Notes under the pieces: model-generated
The model's database searches: none
The model's input: the letters and a program-made list of their open reading frames with translations, nothing else
What the model was told of the DNA's origin: nothing
Program-made: the position numbers and the translations under genes
Shown here: piece by piece, positions 5,744 to 8,740 of the stretch
Layout of the letters: each line of letters opens with the position of its first letter
How positions within the stretch are numbered: the first letter of the stretch is position 1
Origin: Pseudomonadota bacterium
Lineage (GTDB): Bacteria > Pseudomonadota > Gammaproteobacteria > GRL18
Reading direction: 5' to 3'
Length of the DNA: 8,740 nt
NCBI GenBank assembly: GCA_030632745.1
Contig: DAOVUE010000036.1
Span: forward strand, 1-8,740

Positions 5744-7579
5744 CTATTTCAAATAACGTGTGGTAATACTCACTAACACCTGATGCTCGGGATCTTTTTT
5801 CAAAGCTTTCTGCCAGATAACAGTTGCTTCGGTGGTTTTCCCGAGAATCCATAACACTTCACCCAGGTGAGCGGCAATTTCCGGATCAGGCTCTTTATCA
5901 TACGCTTGTCTAAGATAACCCAGAGCTTCTTCATCTCTGCCCAGCTTATGTAAAATCCATCCCATACTGTCCAGCGTAGCCACATCCTCCGGATTAATTT
6001 CTAAAGCCTGTTCAATATACTGATATGCTTCCTGATAACGATCGGTTCGTTCCGCCAAAGTGTAACCCAAAGCATTTAATGCCTGATTATCTTTTGGATT
6101 ATCCTTAAGAATAGAATGAAGATCTTGTTCTAATAAATCAATGCGATCAAATTTTTCAGCTGACATGGCTCGACCATATAACAAATCAGAGTTATCAGGT
6201 GCAATCTTTAATGCTTCACTATAGATATCATAAGCGGTTTTGTACTGTTTCGCCTGAGAGTATACCTCAGCTTTAATTTGTAATAGTGCAATACTTTGTT
6301 TATTAGTATCAGCATTAGCGTGTTCTAGCAGTTTAAAGGCCTGATCAAATTTTTTCTGCTGGGAATAAACAAGCACCAGTCCAAGATAGGCTTCAAAAGT
6401 ATATTTTCCGTGTTTTACTCTTTTAAACCATTTTTCTGCCTCAGCATAATCTTCTCTGCCGACTTCCAGCTGAGCAATAAAATAGGCCGCTTCACTGGAA
6501 TACAGTCTATAGGCATATAAGCGCTGCAGATATTGCTTACTTATATCAAGCTTATCCATTTCAATAGCCAGCAGACTGACAGCAAACAACACTTCAGGGG
6601 CAAGGTCTTGTTTCGCCAGTATCTGTACTTGTTTAAGAGCCTCTTCATAAGACTTGTTTTCAACCAGCATTCTGGTGAGTTCCAATCTTAAGGGTATATT
6701 GTCAGGCAGCTTATGTAATATTTTCTGCAAAACATTTATTGCTTCCGATGTCTTCTGCTGCTGCTTCAATAAATCAACCTTAAGCACCAGTGCCTGCACA
6801 TAATCTGGCTTTATAGTCTGTATTTCAGCTAAATACTTTTCAGCAGCTGCATAATCACTATACTTTATGGCTAATTTTGTCTGATAAAGTTTGACTTCAA
6901 GTTCATCTTTATGATTTTGTATTAATTGGTTTAGAATCTTTTCGACGCGTTCCTGTTCTTCTATTGTATTCAGGGTTCCAGTAATACGCTTAAACCCTTG
7001 TTCAAAGTCAGCGCTTAAATTCAGTATTCTCTGCAAAGAAGCAGCAGCTTCATCATCCTGCTTTCTTGAAAGCTGCGAAGAGGCTAAAACCTGCAGCACA
7101 TCAATATTATCAGGCTGAAGCTGAGACCATAGTTTGACCGATTTAAAGGTTTGTTCATCATTTTTTGCAACAAGAGCAACCCGGGTCGCTTTTCTGGCTA
7201 AACGACTATCGTTGGTTTCTTCAGCAGCCGTATAATATTTTTCAAATGCCAGCTTATAGTCTCCCCGCTGCAGAGAAATCTCTGCCAGCATCAAATCATA
7301 AAGCAATTGTGATGTTAACTTCTGCTTCGGCAACCTGCTGACTTTAGTTATGGTTTCAGTGCCGCTTTCAGCATCAGACGGTTGAGCAGATATTTTTACA
7401 TCACTGAGGTTTTTATCAGCAGGCATTTCACTGTGTAAGTCACCTGCTGCAGAAGCATTATCAGACTGTTGATCATTTATCTGGCCGGCACAACCCGATA
7501 GAAAGTATCCCAGGAATAAACCGGAAACAATAAATAATACAGATTGGACTATAGCTTTGATCAATTTCATACAGCTCAT
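5744..7579 (-). CDS. TPR-repeat outer-membrane lipoprotein, tetratricopeptide protein next to lolB
   Basis: About 611 residues from the start chosen here. A lipoprotein signal peptide ends in LSGC with lipidated C30, followed by Ala, so outer-membrane anchoring is expected. A polar Ser/Asp/Ala-rich linker (about 31-80) leads to a long array of degenerate TPR helices to the C-terminus. The last repeats are the most canonical: DNQALNALGYTLAERTDRYQEAYQYIEQAL, ATLDSMGWILHKLGRDEEALGYLRQAY and EIAAHLGEVLWILGKTTEA. The role is unknown; TPR arrays bind proteins, and position before lolB, as in Pseudomonas, suggests envelope or lipoprotein work. Start choice: ATG at 7577-7579 has GGGA about 4 bases upstream. 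The ATG at 7568-7570 gives a compact MKLIKAIV signal peptide. The ATG at 7619-7621 follows GAGGT very closely but adds a tail unlike a signal peptide. Confidence 0.85.
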   Translation of the reverse strand: MSCMKLIKAIVQSVLFIVSGLFLGYFLSGCAGQINDQQSDNASAAGDLHSEMPADKNLSDVKISAQPSDAESGTETITKVSRLPKQKLTSQLLYDLMLAEISLQRGDYKLAFEKYYTAAEETNDSRLARKATRVALVAKNDEQTFKSVKLWSQLQPDNIDVLQVLASSQLSRKQDDEAAASLQRILNLSADFEQGFKRITGTLNTIEEQERVEKILNQLIQNHKDELEVKLYQTKLAIKYSDYAAAEKYLAEIQTIKPDYVQALVLKVDLLKQQQKTSEAINVLQKILHKLPDNIPLRLELTRMLVENKSYEEALKQVQILAKQDLAPEVLFAVSLLAIEMDKLDISKQYLQRLYAYRLYSSEAAYFIAQLEVGREDYAEAEKWFKRVKHGKYTFEAYLGLVLVYSQQKKFDQAFKLLEHANADTNKQSIALLQIKAEVYSQAKQYKTAYDIYSEALKIAPDNSDLLYGRAMSAEKFDRIDLLEQDLHSILKDNPKDNQALNALGYTLAERTDRYQEAYQYIEQALEINPEDVATLDSMGWILHKLGRDEEALGYLRQAYDKEPDPEIAAHLGEVLWILGKTTEATVIWQKALKKDPEHQVLVSITTRYLK

Positions 7580-7607
7580 TTTTTCCCGACAACACATAAT
7601 ATAACTT

Positions 7608-7656
7608 AAGGGACCTGGCATTTACCTCGGTGTCCCTTGAGGGTATTAAAGTCCCT
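7608..7656 (-). promoter_or_regulatory. Competing hairpins in the leader of the TPR-lolB-ispE operon
   Basis: On the coding strand two AGGGAC segments (7651-7656 and 7632-7637) are followed by one GTCCCT (7609-7614), with CCCT (7640-7643) between them. AAGGGAC (7632-7638) pairs exactly with GTCCCTT (7608-7614) around a 17-base loop that holds GAGGTAAATG. CCCT can instead pair with either AGGG. The pairings are mutually exclusive, so an attenuator-like or start-masking switch is possible. Stems are short, so chance is a serious alternative. Confidence 0.35.
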
Positions 7657-7710
7657 AATTAATAATTAGACTAAACTCAATCTGAAAAAGTTCCAGAAAT
7701 CAGCTCTAAT

Positions 7711-7726
7711 GACTATGTTTATACCA
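7711..7726 (-). promoter_or_regulatory. Candidate extended -10 promoter for the TPR-lolB-ispE operon
   Basis: TGG followed by TATAAA (7718-7726 on the minus strand) is an extended -10 element. No good -35 lies 16-18 bases upstream; TTAACC at 19 bases is the nearest. Predicted start about 7711, giving a leader of roughly 130 bases that includes the competing hairpins. Tentative. Confidence 0.35.
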
Positions 7727-7847
7727 TAATATTGCTATTTTGGGTTAAAATTTATAATAAAATAAGAGATTACTTGAGTTTTTTGCAAAAGTTACGCAAA
7801 ATATCCCGTTCTAAACAATAAACCTAAATATAATAAAAATATAATCT
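7727..7847. other. hemA-proximal half of the divergent intergenic region
   Basis: AT-rich sequence between the TPR operon promoter and hemA. It holds a perfect 10-base palindrome TTTTGCAAAA (7781-7790) and two TATAAT sequences close to the hemA start (7829-7834 and 7840-7845). Neither has a good -35 partner; use of the first would leave a leader of only about seven bases. I see no small gene or RNA here. Confidence 0.4.
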
Positions 7848-8740
7848 ATGTCCTTGCTTGTACTTGGTATTAATCATAAAACTGCTCCGGTAAAAATTAG
7901 AGAACAGCTTTCATTTGCGCCTGAGACCATTCCAGACGCTTTAAGTGATCTTATTTCTCAAGATATAGTGAATGAAGCCGTTATCTTGTCAACCTGCAAT
8001 CGTACAGAATTATATTGCCAGCTAAATTGTGAGGACAGTGAAGCAGCTGAAACAATTGATATTGTAGTTCAGTGGCTGAAAACTTATCATAATTTGATCG
8101 ATACCGATATTTCAGAATATCTTTATCTGCACCCTAACAGAGATGCGGTTAAACATTTATTACGTGTTGCCAGCGGCCTGGACTCACTGGTTCTGGGTGA
8201 GCCTCAAATTCTCGGACAACTAAAATCCGCTTTTGCTGTAGCAAAAGAAAACAGTTCAGTCAGCCAGTTAATGCATAAACTCTTTCAGCATACTTTTAGT
8301 TGTGCCAAACAAGTCCGTACTGATACTGCTATTGGTGCCAGTGCGGTTTCAGTTGCTTTTGCTTCAGTCAGTCTGGCCCGACAGATTTTTAGTGATTTTC
8401 ATGAGCATACGGCCTTATTAATCGGTGCAGGTGAAACCATTGAACTCGTTGCCCGGCACTTAAAGGAATCAGGTATCGGACGAATTATTATTGCCAATAG
8501 AACAGTTGAAAATGCCCACACTCTGGCACAGGAATTTGACGGCTATGCTATAGCCTTACATGAAATTCCAGTTCATCTGGCTGAAGCGGATATAGTGATC
8601 AGCTCCACAGCCAGTCAATTACCGATTCTGGGCAAAGGTACTGTCGAAGCGGCCATTACACCTCGTACACACGAGCCCATTTTTATCGCTGATATCGCTG
8701 TTCCCCGAGATATTGAAGAACAGGTTGGCGATCTGGAAGA
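7848..8740 (+). CDS. hemA: Glutamyl-tRNA reductase (3' truncated by window edge)
   Basis: The first 297 codons of GluTR, which reduces glutamyl-tRNA(Glu) with NADPH to glutamate-1-semialdehyde, the committed step of C5-pathway haem synthesis. The start [20 protein letters not shown] is canonical. The catalytic cysteine is C50 in [10 protein letters not shown] (47-56). [13 protein letters not shown] (117-129), [15 protein letters not shown] (163-177), the NADPH-binding [10 protein letters not shown] (191-200), IIIANRT (213-219) and [10 protein letters not shown] (252-261) all fit the family. The C-terminal dimerisation helix lies beyond the window. There is no Shine-Dalgarno before the ATG; the flank is an A/T run. 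It is transcribed away from the TPR-lolB-ispE operon, and prfA usually follows it. Family members of about 420 residues imply that roughly 120 residues are missing. Confidence 0.97.
   Translation, partial: MSLLVLGINHKTAPVKIREQLSFAPETIPDALSDLISQDIVNEAVILSTCNRTELYCQLNCEDSEAAETIDIVVQWLKTYHNLIDTDISEYLYLHPNRDAVKHLLRVASGLDSLVLGEPQILGQLKSAFAVAKENSSVSQLMHKLFQHTFSCAKQVRTDTAIGASAVSVAFASVSLARQIFSDFHEHTALLIGAGETIELVARHLKESGIGRIIIANRTVENAHTLAQEFDGYAIALHEIPVHLAEADIVISSTASQLPILGKGTVEAAITPRTHEPIFIADIAVPRDIEEQVGDLE

Noticed and set aside
7580..7621. 14-codon upstream extension of the TPR lipoprotein
   Set aside because: It would give an unusually long N-region before the signal peptide hydrophobic core, and its GAGGT is too close to the ATG. 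It cannot be excluded, so it is mentioned in the gene entry.

Overview
The window is a conserved housekeeping block from an AT-rich gammaproteobacterium. The evidence is gene order and protein content. A partial hemA runs rightward at the right end. Everything else runs leftward as TPR lipoprotein, lolB, ispE, tRNA-Gln, prs, rplY (long Ctc/TL5 form), pth, ychF and tRNA-Met. Pseudomonas has essentially this order around hemA; E. coli keeps only part of it (hemA opposite lolB-ispE-prs, with pth-ychF nearby). LolB restricts the source to Beta/Gammaproteobacteria. The genus cannot be fixed from this sequence. All reading frames look intact, and there is no insertion sequence, phage gene, CRISPR array or defence gene.

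Layout from the right. hemA (7848 to the window edge) starts haem synthesis. A roughly 270-base divergent region (7580-7847) separates it from a leftward operon of three tightly packed genes: the TPR lipoprotein, lolB (3-base gap) and ispE (1-base gap). These cover lipoprotein and envelope work plus isoprenoid precursor synthesis. A promoter with a perfect -10 lies between ispE and tRNA-Gln. After tRNA-Gln comes prs (GTG start), which makes PRPP. A 201-base gap follows with several inverted repeats, then rplY. A 148-base gap with a 17-bp near-perfect palindrome separates rplY from pth, and pth-ychF are 23 bases apart. rplY, pth and ychF all concern the ribosome or peptidyl-tRNA. Last, a near-consensus promoter with a GC-rich discriminator drives tRNA-Met, whose predicted 5' leader is a 14-bp perfect hairpin.

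No stretch longer than 300 bases lacks a gene. I found no previously undescribed multi-gene system. What is worth a second look is non-coding: the tRNA-Met leader hairpin, the rplY-pth palindrome, two inverted-repeat elements between prs and rplY, and competing hairpins ahead of the TPR gene. All promoter, hairpin and terminator calls were made by eye without folding energies or database searches.
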